A stretch of DNA of 47,422 nt from Butyricicoccus sp. (GTDB lineage: Bacteria; Bacillota; Clostridia; Oscillospirales; Butyricicoccaceae): NCBI GenBank assembly GCA_020025755.1, contig JAHHRO010000012.1, positions 1-47,422 of the forward strand, given 5' to 3'. Below are positions 8,457 to 16,877 of the stretch, in pieces. Position numbers and translations under genes: made by a program. The first letter of the stretch is position 1. Every line of letters starts with the position of its first letter. The notes under the pieces were generated by a model, which saw nothing but the letters and a program-made list of their open reading frames with translations, did no database searches and was not told the origin of the DNA.

Positions 8457-9205
8457 TGTTCGTTCAGTCCTCCTTGTCCGAGCGCGTCGGAAACGATGTG
8501 ACCATCCTGAATGGTCACGATGCGTTCTGCCATCTGCGCCAAATGATTGTCATGGGTAATGAGGATAATGGAAGTGCCCTCACGGTTGAGCGCGGAAAGC
8601 TGTTCCATGATCTCGCGTCCGGAGGCGGAGTCCAAGTTGCCCGTCGGTTCATCCGCCATGATGATGGGCGGCTTTGCCGCAACTGCGCGTGCGATCGCAA
8701 CACGCTGCTGCTGACCGCCCGACATTTCGGAGGGGCGGTGGTTGAGACGGTGGCCAAGTCCGACCTGCTCCAGCGCGGCAATGGACAGTGCGTGACGCTC
8801 GGCACGCGGCATCCCACGATAGATGAGCGGCAGCTCTACATTTTCGATCGCGGTCAGGGTGGGGATCAGGTTGAAGCCCTGAAAGATAAAGCCGATCTCG
8901 CGGTTGCGGATGCCGGACAGGGTGGACGGCTTCATATCGCTGACCGCCTGACCGCCCAGACGGTAGATTCCGTATGTAGGGATATCCAGACAGCCCAAAA
9001 TGTTCATCAGGGTGGATTTACCCGAACCGGACTGCCCAAGGATGCAAAGAAATTGACCCCACGGAACGGAAAGGGAGATATCATCGAGGGCACGGACTTC
9101 ATTTTCCTTGCCCTCATGGTAGATCTTGCTGAGGTGCTGGACATCGATCAGAAGCGATGCATCGCCGGCTGTGGGGGCAGCCGGTTCTTTTCTGTGGAAG
9201 AACAT
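8453..9205 (-). CDS. MacB/LolD-type ABC transporter ATPase
   Basis: A 250-residue ABC nucleotide-binding protein. It has Walker A GQSGSGKST (57-65), signature SGGQQ (162-166), Walker B IIMADE (181-186) and H-loop H218. The LDXISLSVPXG start and the ADEPTGNLDS motif place it in the MacB/LolD/FtsE cluster. It energises the downstream permease, with which it overlaps by 4 nt. It follows the adaptor gene after a 14-nt gap carrying GGGAGG. Confidence 0.95.
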   Translation of the reverse strand: MFFHRKEPAAPTAGDASLLIDVQHLSKIYHEGKENEVRALDDISLSVPWGQFLCILGQSGSGKSTLMNILGCLDIPTYGIYRLGGQAVSDMKPSTLSGIRNREIGFIFQGFNLIPTLTAIENVELPLIYRGMPRAERHALSIAALEQVGLGHRLNHRPSEMSGGQQQRVAIARAVAAKPPIIMADEPTGNLDSASGREIMEQLSALNREGTSIILITHDNHLAQMAERIVTIQDGHIVSDALGQGGLNEQ

Positions 9206-9219
9206 ACGATCGTCCTCCC

Positions 9220-11085
9220 TTAACCAACACCAACAACAGTGCCGCCCATGCCGCTTTCTTCGTCCATGTTATAGAGATCCTGTGGACCTGCCAGAAGAAC
9301 GGTCGTGCCTTCCTCGATGCCCGAGGTGACTTCGGTGTTTTCAGAGTCTGCAAGACCGATTTCGATCGGAACGAGTACGAAGCCTTCGGGCACATCAGCA
9401 CCCTCTGGCAGCGGCAATGCATTTTCAAAGGTCTGTCCCTCGGCAGGCTTTACAAAGACAGCGACACCGTCTGCCGTGTTGACGACAGCAGAGGAGGGGA
9501 CCGTGATACAGTCTTCTGCCTGTGCGGTCACGATGCGATAGTTTACGGAGAAGTCAGGGCGCAGGGTCTGCCCCTCGACCGGCTCTACGGAGATGACCGC
9601 TGGGAAGATCGGCATGGAGCCCTGCTGGTTGTTCTCGCCCTTGTTTGCCTCCAGTGCAACGGATTGTACCGTGCCTTGGAAGGTCATGGACTCCGAACCG
9701 AGATCCATTGTGATGGTTGCGGACTGTCCGACCTGTACATGAGAGACATCGCTCATGGAAATGTTTGCATTGATGATGATGTTATCGGTATCAGCAACCA
9801 CGCAGGGAACGGTCGTACCTGTGAGGTCTTCGCCCTCCATTGCGTTCATAGACATGACAACGCCGTCGATCGGGGAAGTAACCGTACACTGCTTGATGCG
9901 CTCGGTCAGGTCGTTAACGGTCTGCTGGCGGCTCTTGATAAGCTGCTGTGCGGAGCTCAGTGCATTGGTTGCCTCGTCGCTGCTCAGGCGCAGGATGGTT
10001 TGTCCGGCAGAAAATTTCTGGTAGCTTGGTGCACATGCCGCCTGCGCTTTGCCAGCCGCCTTGGTGGTCAGCTGCATTTCGCGGCCGTAAGCCAATGTAC
10101 CCGAGCCGGTAGGAGCAATGTTGAGCCCGTCTGCCGTAACGGTCGCAGTAGCTGCCATACCAGCCTTGAGTGTGCCGGGGTTGATAAAGGATACCGTCGC
10201 GCGGAACAGGCGGCTGCCTTCATCGGAGATCTTCTCGATGTGTTCGATCTTTTCCACCTTACCGGTAACGGTTCCCATGGTCTGGGGGATGGAGATTGCA
10301 GCCACAGCACCGACTTTGAGTTTATCAATGTAAGCATAGCTGTAATAGAGTTCCAGACGCATGTTGGTGTCATCGACAAGGGTGCCGAGGACAGTTCCGG
10401 CAGAGACCTCCTCACCAGCTGGGATCTTGACCTCGCTTGTGTTGGAGGGGACGACCTTGCTTTCGCCCTCGCTTGGCGCAGCAGACGGCGCATCCGAACT
10501 GCCTGTGACCTCTCCGGGAGGAAGCAGACGGCCGGTAAACGGCGCGGTGACCGTGAGGTTTGCAAGGGTCTTGTTTGCTTCGGTCACACCCTTTTGCGCT
10601 TCGTTCAGCGCGGTCTGTGCTTCTTCAAGTTCTTTTCGGGTATCAGTCGGGTCGATGGTCATGAGCACCTGACCAGCCTTTACGGTGTCACCGGTGGTGA
10701 CATTGACCTTGAGCACCTTACCCTTGATATCCTTGCCCAGCTCAGCGCGGGTCTTGGCAGCGGTTTGACCATCACCTTCGACGTATGTTTCCAGAAAACC
10801 ACGCTGTGCCACAGCGGTTTTGACGGTGTTGGTGTTGGAGGTGTCCTTGGATTTCTTGACCAGATAGAAGCCGCCTGCCAGCAGTGCGCCGATCACGACG
10901 ATCCACAGGAGTGTCTTTACAGACCTTGGCAGATGTTTTTTGGGCTTGTTCATGGTATCCGCATAACGGTTGCGCACGAGATTGGGGGTTTCTTCCTTCT
11001 CCCCAGACTCCTGTGCAGGGAGTGTATGTTCGGTATCGACAGGTTCTGGAGTTTGCTCCAGTGGTGTCTTATCCAGTGTTGGCAT
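9220..11085 (-). CDS. HlyD/MacA-like membrane-fusion (adaptor) protein
   Basis: A 621-residue adaptor with a cytoplasmic N-terminal tail of about 60 residues and one membrane anchor (TLLWIVVIGALLAGGFYLV). A barrel-sandwich/lipoyl half follows (VLKVNVTTGDTVKAGQVL). A second half carries ITSPIDGVVMSMNAMEGE-type sequence and a C-terminal beta barrel. It is longer than most adaptors, with an insert of Ser/Pro-rich linker at about residues 225-250. In Gram-positives such proteins pair with MacB-type exporters and extend into the wall. The start at 11085 is supported by GAGAGGAG upstream. It is the first gene of the four-gene operon. Confidence 0.9.
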   Translation of the reverse strand: MPTLDKTPLEQTPEPVDTEHTLPAQESGEKEETPNLVRNRYADTMNKPKKHLPRSVKTLLWIVVIGALLAGGFYLVKKSKDTSNTNTVKTAVAQRGFLETYVEGDGQTAAKTRAELGKDIKGKVLKVNVTTGDTVKAGQVLMTIDPTDTRKELEEAQTALNEAQKGVTEANKTLANLTVTAPFTGRLLPPGEVTGSSDAPSAAPSEGESKVVPSNTSEVKIPAGEEVSAGTVLGTLVDDTNMRLELYYSYAYIDKLKVGAVAAISIPQTMGTVTGKVEKIEHIEKISDEGSRLFRATVSFINPGTLKAGMAATATVTADGLNIAPTGSGTLAYGREMQLTTKAAGKAQAACAPSYQKFSAGQTILRLSSDEATNALSSAQQLIKSRQQTVNDLTERIKQCTVTSPIDGVVMSMNAMEGEDLTGTTVPCVVADTDNIIINANISMSDVSHVQVGQSATITMDLGSESMTFQGTVQSVALEANKGENNQQGSMPIFPAVISVEPVEGQTLRPDFSVNYRIVTAQAEDCITVPSSAVVNTADGVAVFVKPAEGQTFENALPLPEGADVPEGFVLVPIEIGLADSENTEVTSGIEEGTTVLLAGPQDLYNMDEESGMGGTVVGVG

Positions 11086-11162
11086 AGGTTGTTCTCCTCT
11101 CGCTGTTTTCCTCTGGTTGAACGTGGCACGATCAACTGTATGAGTGAGTATAATACAGTCAC

Positions 11163-11191
11163 AGTATACGAGCCGAGCGTGCACTTGTCAA
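11163..11191 (-). promoter_or_regulatory. promoter of the MacAB-SLH operon
   Basis: On the minus strand, a perfect TTGACA (11191-11186) and TATACT (11168-11163) are separated by 17 nt. They lie about 78 nt upstream of the adaptor start. No other promoter is obvious inside the operon. Confidence 0.85.
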
Positions 11192-11310
11192 GTTTGGTAA
11201 CTATATTGTAATGATCTTTTTTGAAAATATAAGGTTACAGAAATCATAAAAACTTTTTATAATGACAGCATAGAAGGGAATAAAATCTGGATACATCATT
11301 GAAATATGAA

Positions 11311-11346
11311 CAAAAAAATACAAAAGCTGGGAAAAACCCAGCTTTT
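11311..11346 (-). terminator. terminator of glgA
   Basis: On the minus strand, the stem AAAAGCTGGG/CCCAGCTTTT with a five-base loop is followed by a T-rich run (GTATTTTTTTG). It lies 20 nt after the glgA stop. Confidence 0.85.
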
Positions 11347-11366
11347 GATGAAAAATAATTTGTAGA

Positions 11367-12815
11367 TTAAAAGGTACATAGCTGTTCATACAGTGCTTCA
11401 TATTTTTTTGCAGAGGTGCTCCAAGAGAAGTCCTGCTGCATGCCGCGTTTGACGATCGAATTCCATGCCTTACGGTTTTCGTAGTAGGTCTGCTCGGCAT
11501 AATAGATCGTAGAGAGCATTTCATCTGCATTGTAGTTGCAGAACGAGAATCCTGTACCCAGATTCTCAAATTCATTATACGGCTCTACGGTATCACGCAG
11601 ACCGCCAGTCTCGCGCACGATCGGTACGGTGCCGTAGCGCAGGGAAATCAGCTGGGTCAGACCGCATGGCTCAAACAGGGAGGGCATGAGCAGGGCATCT
11701 GCACCGGCATAGACCTTGTGCGCAAAGTGCTCATTGAATGCGATGTAGGCACGCACGCGGTCGGGGGCAACCTCCTGCATGTGGCGGAACAGTCCCTCAT
11801 AGCGTGCATCGCCTGTACCCACAACGACCAGCTGAATATTGGATTCCACCAGTCGTCCGATGATCCAGTTGACCAGATCGAGGCCCTTTTGGTCGGTCAG
11901 ACGGGTGACCATTGCAATCAGCATGGTATCAGGGTCTTCGGGCAGACCCAGTTCCTTTTGCAGGGCGCGTTTGTTGGCTGCTTTGCCCTTGAGGTAGTTC
12001 TGGGTGGTATAGTGGGTATCAATATCGGGGTCGGATGCAGGATTGTAAATATCGTAGTCGATGCCATTGACGATGCCGCAGAGGGTATCATGCTTGGCAC
12101 GGAGCAGTCCGTCCAGACCCTCGCCATAAAATTCACATTGGATCTCCCCTGCATAGGTCTGCGATACCGTTGTGATGCGGTCGGCATAGACGAGGCCGCC
12201 CTTGAGCATATTGGCATCGCCCTTATATTCCATGCGGTCGGGCGTAAAGACCCAATCAGGAAGTCCGGTATAGAGCTTCATGGTTGGGATATCCCAAACG
12301 CCTTGGAAGCGCAGGTTGTGAATGGTCATGACAGTACGGATATTATGATAGAACGGGTTATCTTTAAAGAGGGTGTGCAGGAAAACAGGAACGATGCCTG
12401 TCTGCCAGTCGTTGCAGTGGATAACATCCGGATGGAAGCCAATGGTGGGAAGCACAGAAAGAACAGCCTTGGAGAAGAAACAGAATTTTTCAACATCCCA
12501 GTGAATATCTCCATACGGCTTATTCCCGCCGAAGTAATACTGGTTATCGATGAAGTAATAGGTCACGCCATCCTTTTTATATTGCAGGATGCCGACATAG
12601 ACCGAGCCGAGACCGCCTAGATCCATATAGAAGTGGGAGACATACTCAAATTCATTGCGATATCCTTCAGCGATCGCCATGTAATTCGGGATGATGACAC
12701 GCACATCGAATTCTTCGGGGTCAAGTGCCTTGGGAAGTGCGCCGACAACATCGGCGAGACCACCGGTTTTGATGAATGGAACACATTCAGATGCGACAAA
12801 CAAGATGTTTTTCAT
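11367..12815 (-). CDS. glgA: glycogen synthase (ADP-glucose type, GT5)
   Basis: A 482-residue GT5 glycogen/starch synthase that transfers glucose from ADP-glucose to the growing alpha-1,4-glucan. It starts with the diagnostic KTGGLADVVGALP (ADP-glucose-binding loop at K16). It also has the GLT5-specific HNLRFQGV region and the C-terminal nucleotide-binding EPCGLTQL and GGLRDTVEP motifs. Length is normal for the family. Cytosolic. It stands alone with its own promoter and terminator; no glgC, glgD, glgB or glgP is in the window. Confidence 0.97.
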   Translation of the reverse strand: MKNILFVASECVPFIKTGGLADVVGALPKALDPEEFDVRVIIPNYMAIAEGYRNEFEYVSHFYMDLGGLGSVYVGILQYKKDGVTYYFIDNQYYFGGNKPYGDIHWDVEKFCFFSKAVLSVLPTIGFHPDVIHCNDWQTGIVPVFLHTLFKDNPFYHNIRTVMTIHNLRFQGVWDIPTMKLYTGLPDWVFTPDRMEYKGDANMLKGGLVYADRITTVSQTYAGEIQCEFYGEGLDGLLRAKHDTLCGIVNGIDYDIYNPASDPDIDTHYTTQNYLKGKAANKRALQKELGLPEDPDTMLIAMVTRLTDQKGLDLVNWIIGRLVESNIQLVVVGTGDARYEGLFRHMQEVAPDRVRAYIAFNEHFAHKVYAGADALLMPSLFEPCGLTQLISLRYGTVPIVRETGGLRDTVEPYNEFENLGTGFSFCNYNADEMLSTIYYAEQTYYENRKAWNSIVKRGMQQDFSWSTSAKKYEALYEQLCTF

Positions 12816-12906
12816 AAGAGAAACCCTCCGTTAGACTTCCAAAGCGAGCGGATACCCTATTGTATATTTGTATGGGTGCCGTATGGTTTGATGATTCCTT
12901 ATTCAT

Positions 12907-12935
12907 ATTATAGCAATCCTGCTTGTTAAATTCAA
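12907..12935 (-). promoter_or_regulatory. promoter of glgA
   Basis: On the minus strand, TTGAAT (12935-12930) and a perfect TATAAT (12912-12907) are separated by 17 nt, about 90 nt upstream of the glgA start. Confidence 0.8.
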
Positions 12936-12986
12936 GACAAAATGCCAAAAAATATAGGTATCGTAATTGGGTTTGTGGGTGAAAAT

Positions 12987-13649
12987 TTATAAAAATGATA
13001 GAGGATCGATTGATTGGATGGCAACAGAGGGAGGCACCTGTCCGGAAACGGAGAGCATGACCGAAGCACCCGTGGGCAGGCGCACCTGTGAGAGTGCATG
13101 CCAAACGCCAGATACCGGATGCATCAGGTGCGGCGTGGGAGAAAGGGAAACCGACACCGCTTTCAGGCTGCCGGAAAGTCCGCATCCGATCTCTTTCAGC
13201 ACGGCTTCCTTTGCCATCCACAGATCGAAAAAAGCGGCTGGATCTTGTGACAGCAGATGCTGTTCTTCTGCGGAAAACCACCGTGCGGCAATGCCCGAAC
13301 GAATGGGGCGCGGCAGCTCGATATCCACCCCGACAGGAACGGGACTGGTTGCGCAGACCACGATATCTCCACTGTGAGACAGTGAAAAATGAAAATCGGG
13401 CAGACTTGCAAGATAGGGCTTTCCGTTTGCATCCGACTTGCGGCTGAGGGGAAGCCGGACTTGTGGAAAATGGGTGCGTACAATTTCGGCAAGCATAAGA
13501 TCCCCCGTGAGAGAACACGCCTGCGCATGGGGATGGCGGATGTTGGACAGTGCTCTGTGCCGTTCGGGGCAAATCAGGTGTGCAAACTGGTTGGGATCAC
13601 ACGGGGAGATGACGCTGGTGTGGTAGAGGGTGACAGCGATCGGATTCAT
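12987..13649 (-). CDS. 4'-phosphopantetheinyl transferase, Sfp type
   Basis: A 220-residue enzyme that would move the phosphopantetheine arm from CoA onto a carrier protein. Motifs are FSLSHSGD (H92), the magnesium-binding VGVDIE (D109, E111) and the hallmark WxxKEAxxK (W144, K147, E148, K152). The two-half pseudo-dimeric size fits the Sfp group rather than the AcpS group. Its start overlaps the histidine kinase stop by 4 nt (ATGA), so it is the third cistron of the two-component operon. No polyketide or peptide synthetase lies nearby, so the target could be the fatty-acid ACP or a distant pathway. Confidence 0.92.
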   Translation of the reverse strand: MNPIAVTLYHTSVISPCDPNQFAHLICPERHRALSNIRHPHAQACSLTGDLMLAEIVRTHFPQVRLPLSRKSDANGKPYLASLPDFHFSLSHSGDIVVCATSPVPVGVDIELPRPIRSGIAARWFSAEEQHLLSQDPAAFFDLWMAKEAVLKEIGCGLSGSLKAVSVSLSPTPHLMHPVSGVWHALSQVRLPTGASVMLSVSGQVPPSVAIQSIDPLSFL

Positions 13650-15319
13650 GCCAGCACCTCGGGGAGCGGCCAGCGCACGGTGAATTCCGTATGATCGGGT
13701 TCAGAGGTGACAGCGATCTCTGCGCCGTGGATCTCACAGATATGCTTTACAATGGACAGCCCCAAACCGGTTCCGGGGATCTCCTGCGAGCGGGAGGCGT
13801 CGGCGCGATAAAAACGTTCAAAAATATGCGCCTGTGCATCAGGGGGGATCGCGGGACCGGTGTTGCATACGCGAAGCAGGATACAGGAGGTTTTTTGCTC
13901 GATGGAGCAGACTACTGTGCCCTGTGCGCGGTTATATTTGATCGCATTGTCGCACAGGTTGGAGAGCACCTCATCGACCATGAGCGGAACGCCGGAGATC
14001 ATACAGGATGCACCGCGAACAGACAGGGTAACGGTATGCTGTGCAGCGCGGTCATGCAGGCGTTCGCAGACCGAGCAGGCAAGTGCATAGAGGTCGATGG
14101 ATTCAAAGTTCAGTGTGCTGCGTCCCTCGTCCAGTCGGGACAGCTTCATGATGTCATCGACAAGGTTCAAAAGACGCGCAGCTTCGTTATGAATGCGTGC
14201 AGCAAAATTGGGGATATCCTCGGGCTTGGCAAGACCGTAACGGATCATTTCGGCATAACCAAGCACAGAAGTGAGAGGGGTTTTGAGTTCGTGGGTGACA
14301 TTGGCAGTAAACATACGGCGTGACTGTTCTGCGGCATATTGTGCCGAACTGTCCAGTACGAGCATGACTACGCCGCGCACCTCGTCATCCACGCGCACCG
14401 GACTGAAGGACAGACGCAGATGCCTGTCGGCACGCTCCAGCATAGACACGCTGGCCTCTCCGGAAAGTGCTTTCTTTGCATTGCTCATGATGGTTTCATC
14501 GCGCTCGAATGCATCAAGCGGAACACCTGCGGCGGCTGGAGCATCCAAAAGACGGCGCGCGGAACGGTTGCAGGTGAGTGCAGTCAGGTGTTCATCCAGC
14601 AGCAGCAAACCTTCATCCATTCCAGCGGTGATGGCATCAAATTCTACCTGCTTCCGGCGCAAGGCTGCCATTTGCAGGATGATTTGTCGGTTTTGCTCAT
14701 TCAAACGGTGGACGAGAGGGGACAACTCCTCGTAAACATCGGTCGAAAGGGGGTCGGTTGGATCGATGGAGTTGATAGGGCGTACCAACTGTTCGGTGAG
14801 TCGGGAGGAGACCGCGGCGGAGAGCAGGAAGATCAGGAGGATCACGAGTCCCATCGCAGGCAGGGTGTCCAGAACGGAGCGCGTCAGCAGATCGGTGGTG
14901 TTGGATACGCGCAGGACATCGCCATCGGGCAGGCGCAATGCCACATAACAGGTCAGCGTATCGAGCGTAGATGAAACGCGCACCTCTTTGCCGCTGCCGT
15001 ATTGCAGCGCGGCATGCACTTCGGGTCGGTCGGCATGGTTCCCCATCTGGGTAATATCTGCATTCGAGTCATAGCGTACCGAGCCATCGGGCGCAATGAG
15101 GGTCAGACGAGAACGGTCAGAGTTGCCGATGGCGTGCAGGGCTTCGGTCGGGTTTTCCGCATGCAGATAGCCTGCCTGTGCGATCGCCGCCTGCCGCACG
15201 GTTTGTGCAAACAGCTCGCGCAAGCCGTCCTGCCAGTGGAGAAGGAACATAGCACTGCTTGTGAGCAGGGTGGCAAGCATGGCAAGGGCGAGCATACGAT
15301 GGCAGATCCGTTTTTTCAT
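13646..15319 (-). CDS. PhoR-type sensor histidine kinase
   Basis: A 557-residue membrane kinase. It has an N-terminal transmembrane helix, an extracellular sensor of about 120 residues and a second helix (MGLVILLIFLLSAAVSS). A PAS-like domain follows (FDAITAGMDEGLLLLD...NRSARRLL). The dimerisation domain has phospho-acceptor H343 in THELKTPLTS, and the HATPase domain has N, G1 and G2 boxes (NLCDNAIKYN, FERFYRADASRS, GTGLGLSIVKHI). The layout is that of PhoR/WalK-like kinases. It overlaps the regulator gene upstream and the phosphopantetheinyl transferase downstream by 4 nt each. The signal is unknown; phosphate is possible but not shown. Confidence 0.95.
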   Translation of the reverse strand: MKKRICHRMLALAMLATLLTSSAMFLLHWQDGLRELFAQTVRQAAIAQAGYLHAENPTEALHAIGNSDRSRLTLIAPDGSVRYDSNADITQMGNHADRPEVHAALQYGSGKEVRVSSTLDTLTCYVALRLPDGDVLRVSNTTDLLTRSVLDTLPAMGLVILLIFLLSAAVSSRLTEQLVRPINSIDPTDPLSTDVYEELSPLVHRLNEQNRQIILQMAALRRKQVEFDAITAGMDEGLLLLDEHLTALTCNRSARRLLDAPAAAGVPLDAFERDETIMSNAKKALSGEASVSMLERADRHLRLSFSPVRVDDEVRGVVMLVLDSSAQYAAEQSRRMFTANVTHELKTPLTSVLGYAEMIRYGLAKPEDIPNFAARIHNEAARLLNLVDDIMKLSRLDEGRSTLNFESIDLYALACSVCERLHDRAAQHTVTLSVRGASCMISGVPLMVDEVLSNLCDNAIKYNRAQGTVVCSIEQKTSCILLRVCNTGPAIPPDAQAHIFERFYRADASRSQEIPGTGLGLSIVKHICEIHGAEIAVTSEPDHTEFTVRWPLPEVLA

Positions 15320-15999
15320 TTCGCATCTGCCTCGATCTTATATCCAACACCGCGCACGGTCTGGATCTGCGCGCTGGCTGTGCCCAGCTTCTGCCGCAGG
15401 GTCTTGATGTGCATATCGACCGTGCGGCTCTCGCCCTCAAAGCCAAAGCCCCAGACGGCTTCCATGATTTTTTCGCGCGTCAGTACAATATTCACATTTT
15501 CCATTAGATAGTGCAGCAGGTCGAATTCTTTCAGTGTCAGTACAATGGGCTGACCGTTGGCTTCGACAGTGTGCCGTGCAGTGTCCAGCGTGATCTCACC
15601 GAGGGTCATAGTGCTTGCGGAGGGGACAGGGGCTGCACGGCGCAGGACGGCTTTGATACGGGAAATCAGTTCCATCACACCGAATGGCTTGCACAGATAG
15701 TCGTCCGCGCCGTCATCCAAGCCGCGCACCTTGTCATATTCGGCGGTCTTTGCGGTGAGGAGGATAACAGGCAGGGTGGCAGTACGCGGTGTTTCGCGCA
15801 GGGTGTGCAGAATGGAGAGTCCGTCGGTCTCAGGAAGCATAATATCGAGCAGGACAAGATCGGGACAGGCACTTTCCAAACGCGCAAAAAAGGGAGCCGC
15901 GCTGTCAAAGCCCTCTGCCTCAAAGCCAGAGGCACGCAGGGCATAGAGCACAAGCTCCCGAATATTCATATCATCTTCGACACAATAGATCGTAGGCAT
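15316..15999 (-). CDS. OmpR/PhoB-family response regulator
   Basis: A 227-residue regulator. The receiver domain has acidic pair D9/D10, phospho-acceptor D52, T82 and K104. The C-terminal winged helix (residues about 130-227) ends in TVDMHIKTLRQKLG and IQTVRGVGYKIE, typical of OmpR/PhoB. The start at 15999 is supported by an AGAAAGAGAGA site and by the usual short N-terminus before the first acidic residues. It is the first gene of the operon with the kinase and phosphopantetheinyl transferase. It has an unusually long leader of about 200 nt if the promoter at 16208-16236 is right. Confidence 0.95.
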   Translation of the reverse strand: MPTIYCVEDDMNIRELVLYALRASGFEAEGFDSAAPFFARLESACPDLVLLDIMLPETDGLSILHTLRETPRTATLPVILLTAKTAEYDKVRGLDDGADDYLCKPFGVMELISRIKAVLRRAAPVPSASTMTLGEITLDTARHTVEANGQPIVLTLKEFDLLHYLMENVNIVLTREKIMEAVWGFGFEGESRTVDMHIKTLRQKLGTASAQIQTVRGVGYKIEADAK

Positions 16000-16048
16000 A
16001 CAGCATCTCTCTTTCTGATAGATTATGAGGGGTCTCATATTAGGTGCT

Positions 16049-16196
16049 GTTCGAAAAATTGAAGATTTGCCTTTTTGTACAGGGAACGGCAGTAATGCAT
16101 TAAAAATACGGGAGATCCATCGAGGATTCTTGCGTTTTTGCCTTGCGGCTGCTCGCGCCCTGCGAAAAATCCGTCAATTTCTCCATTTTCAAACAA
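16049..16196. other. leader region with imperfect inverted repeat
   Basis: The ends of this 150-nt stretch are related in inverse orientation: GAAAAATTGAAGATTTGCC and CAGGG at one side, CCCTGCGAAAAATCCGTCAATTTC at the other. It lies between the response-regulator start and its likely promoter, so it would be transcribed as part of that 5' leader. It could be a small palindromic insertion (MITE-like) or a regulatory leader. No gene is convincing here. Confidence 0.35.
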
Positions 16197-16207
16197 GCCC
16201 TAGAATC

Positions 16208-16236
16208 AGTATAACTTTTTTTGGGGCGTTCGGCAA
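16208..16236 (-). promoter_or_regulatory. putative promoter of the two-component operon
   Basis: On the minus strand, TTGCCG (16236-16231) and TATACT (16213-16208) are separated by 17 nt, about 210 nt upstream of the regulator start. The spacing is ideal and the hexamers are reasonable. No closer promoter was seen. Confidence 0.5.
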
Positions 16237-16316
16237 GCAGATTACAGTTTTAGATATTTTATTATACAGGCATGGTGTAAAGCTATAAATCGTGACTTTG
16301 TAAAAAAGAGGTAAAA

Positions 16317-16494
16317 GAGGCTGTCGAAAAACTTCGACAGCCTTTCTAGGGGGATCCAATCCCCCTAGATACAGAACCGGTTCCAGTAGAAACCGGCTCT
16401 GATACCCCCGATTTCGCGCCCGATGGCGCGGGTCGAGGGCAAAATCCAAGGCGCATGTCCTTGGATTTTGAAAATTTTAAGTCGCTTCGCTCCA
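16317..16494. repeat. 178-nt multi-hairpin repeat, copy A
   Basis: First of two copies (the other is 31895-32072), with 164 of 178 positions identical by my alignment. It contains five successive stem-loops: AGGCTGTCGAA/TTCGACAGCCT; CTAGGGGGAT/ATCCCCCTAG; AGAACCGGTT/AACCGGCTCT with one mismatch; CGCGCC/GGCGCG with a CGAT loop; and AAAATCCAAGG/CCTTGGATTTT. Changes between copies fall largely as compensating pairs in stems. It is intergenic, between the two-component promoter and the first GH2 gene. A short reverse-strand frame inside it (beginning MDFALDPRHRARN) recurs in copy B and is best explained as an artefact. Confidence 0.85.
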
Positions 16495-16529
16495 GACAAA
16501 ACTGGTCGAAAGACTTTTTTGACACTCTG

Positions 16530-16560
16530 AAACGGCGTTTTCCAATAAAACACCGTTTTT
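16530..16560 (+). terminator. terminator-like hairpin after repeat copy A
   Basis: The stem AAACGGcGTTTT/AAAACaCCGTTT has one mismatch, a five-base loop and further T residues. It could end any transcript running through the repeat. A smaller GTC gaaa GAC hairpin followed by TTTTTT lies just before it (16505-16520). Confidence 0.45.
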
Positions 16561-16877
16561 ATCGCGTGACGAGCGATTTTGCAGCAGGGTATCCAAACAA
16601 AAAGTTTAAAATACAAAAATCTTGGTGGTACATGAAATAGGTATAAAAGGTCAGGGTGATGGAGAATCTTATGGAAAATAAATAAAATAATTTGCCGATA
16701 CATGGAAATAAGGGGCGAAATGACAAAAATATTTTAGTAAAAATGCATAGTAAACAGAGGGCAATTTCGTTGGAAATGTTGATTTACAAGCACACCATAT
16801 ATTTGTAATATATAAATACATGGACACATGGACGAATTCAAATCAGACAGGAAAAAACTGATAGGAGGAGTTGTGGA

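Noticed and set aside
9157..11211. Open frame of 684 codons antisense to the adaptor gene
   Set aside because: Cysteine-rich, without domains or a ribosome binding site. The sense strand encodes a clear HlyD-type adaptor.
16189..16449. Reverse-strand frame starting MDFALDPRHRARN in repeat copy A, with a homologue at 31350-32027
   Set aside because: It is encoded by the structured repeat. The two copies share only the repeat part and then diverge into unrelated flanking sequence. Base changes follow stem pairing rather than codon positions.
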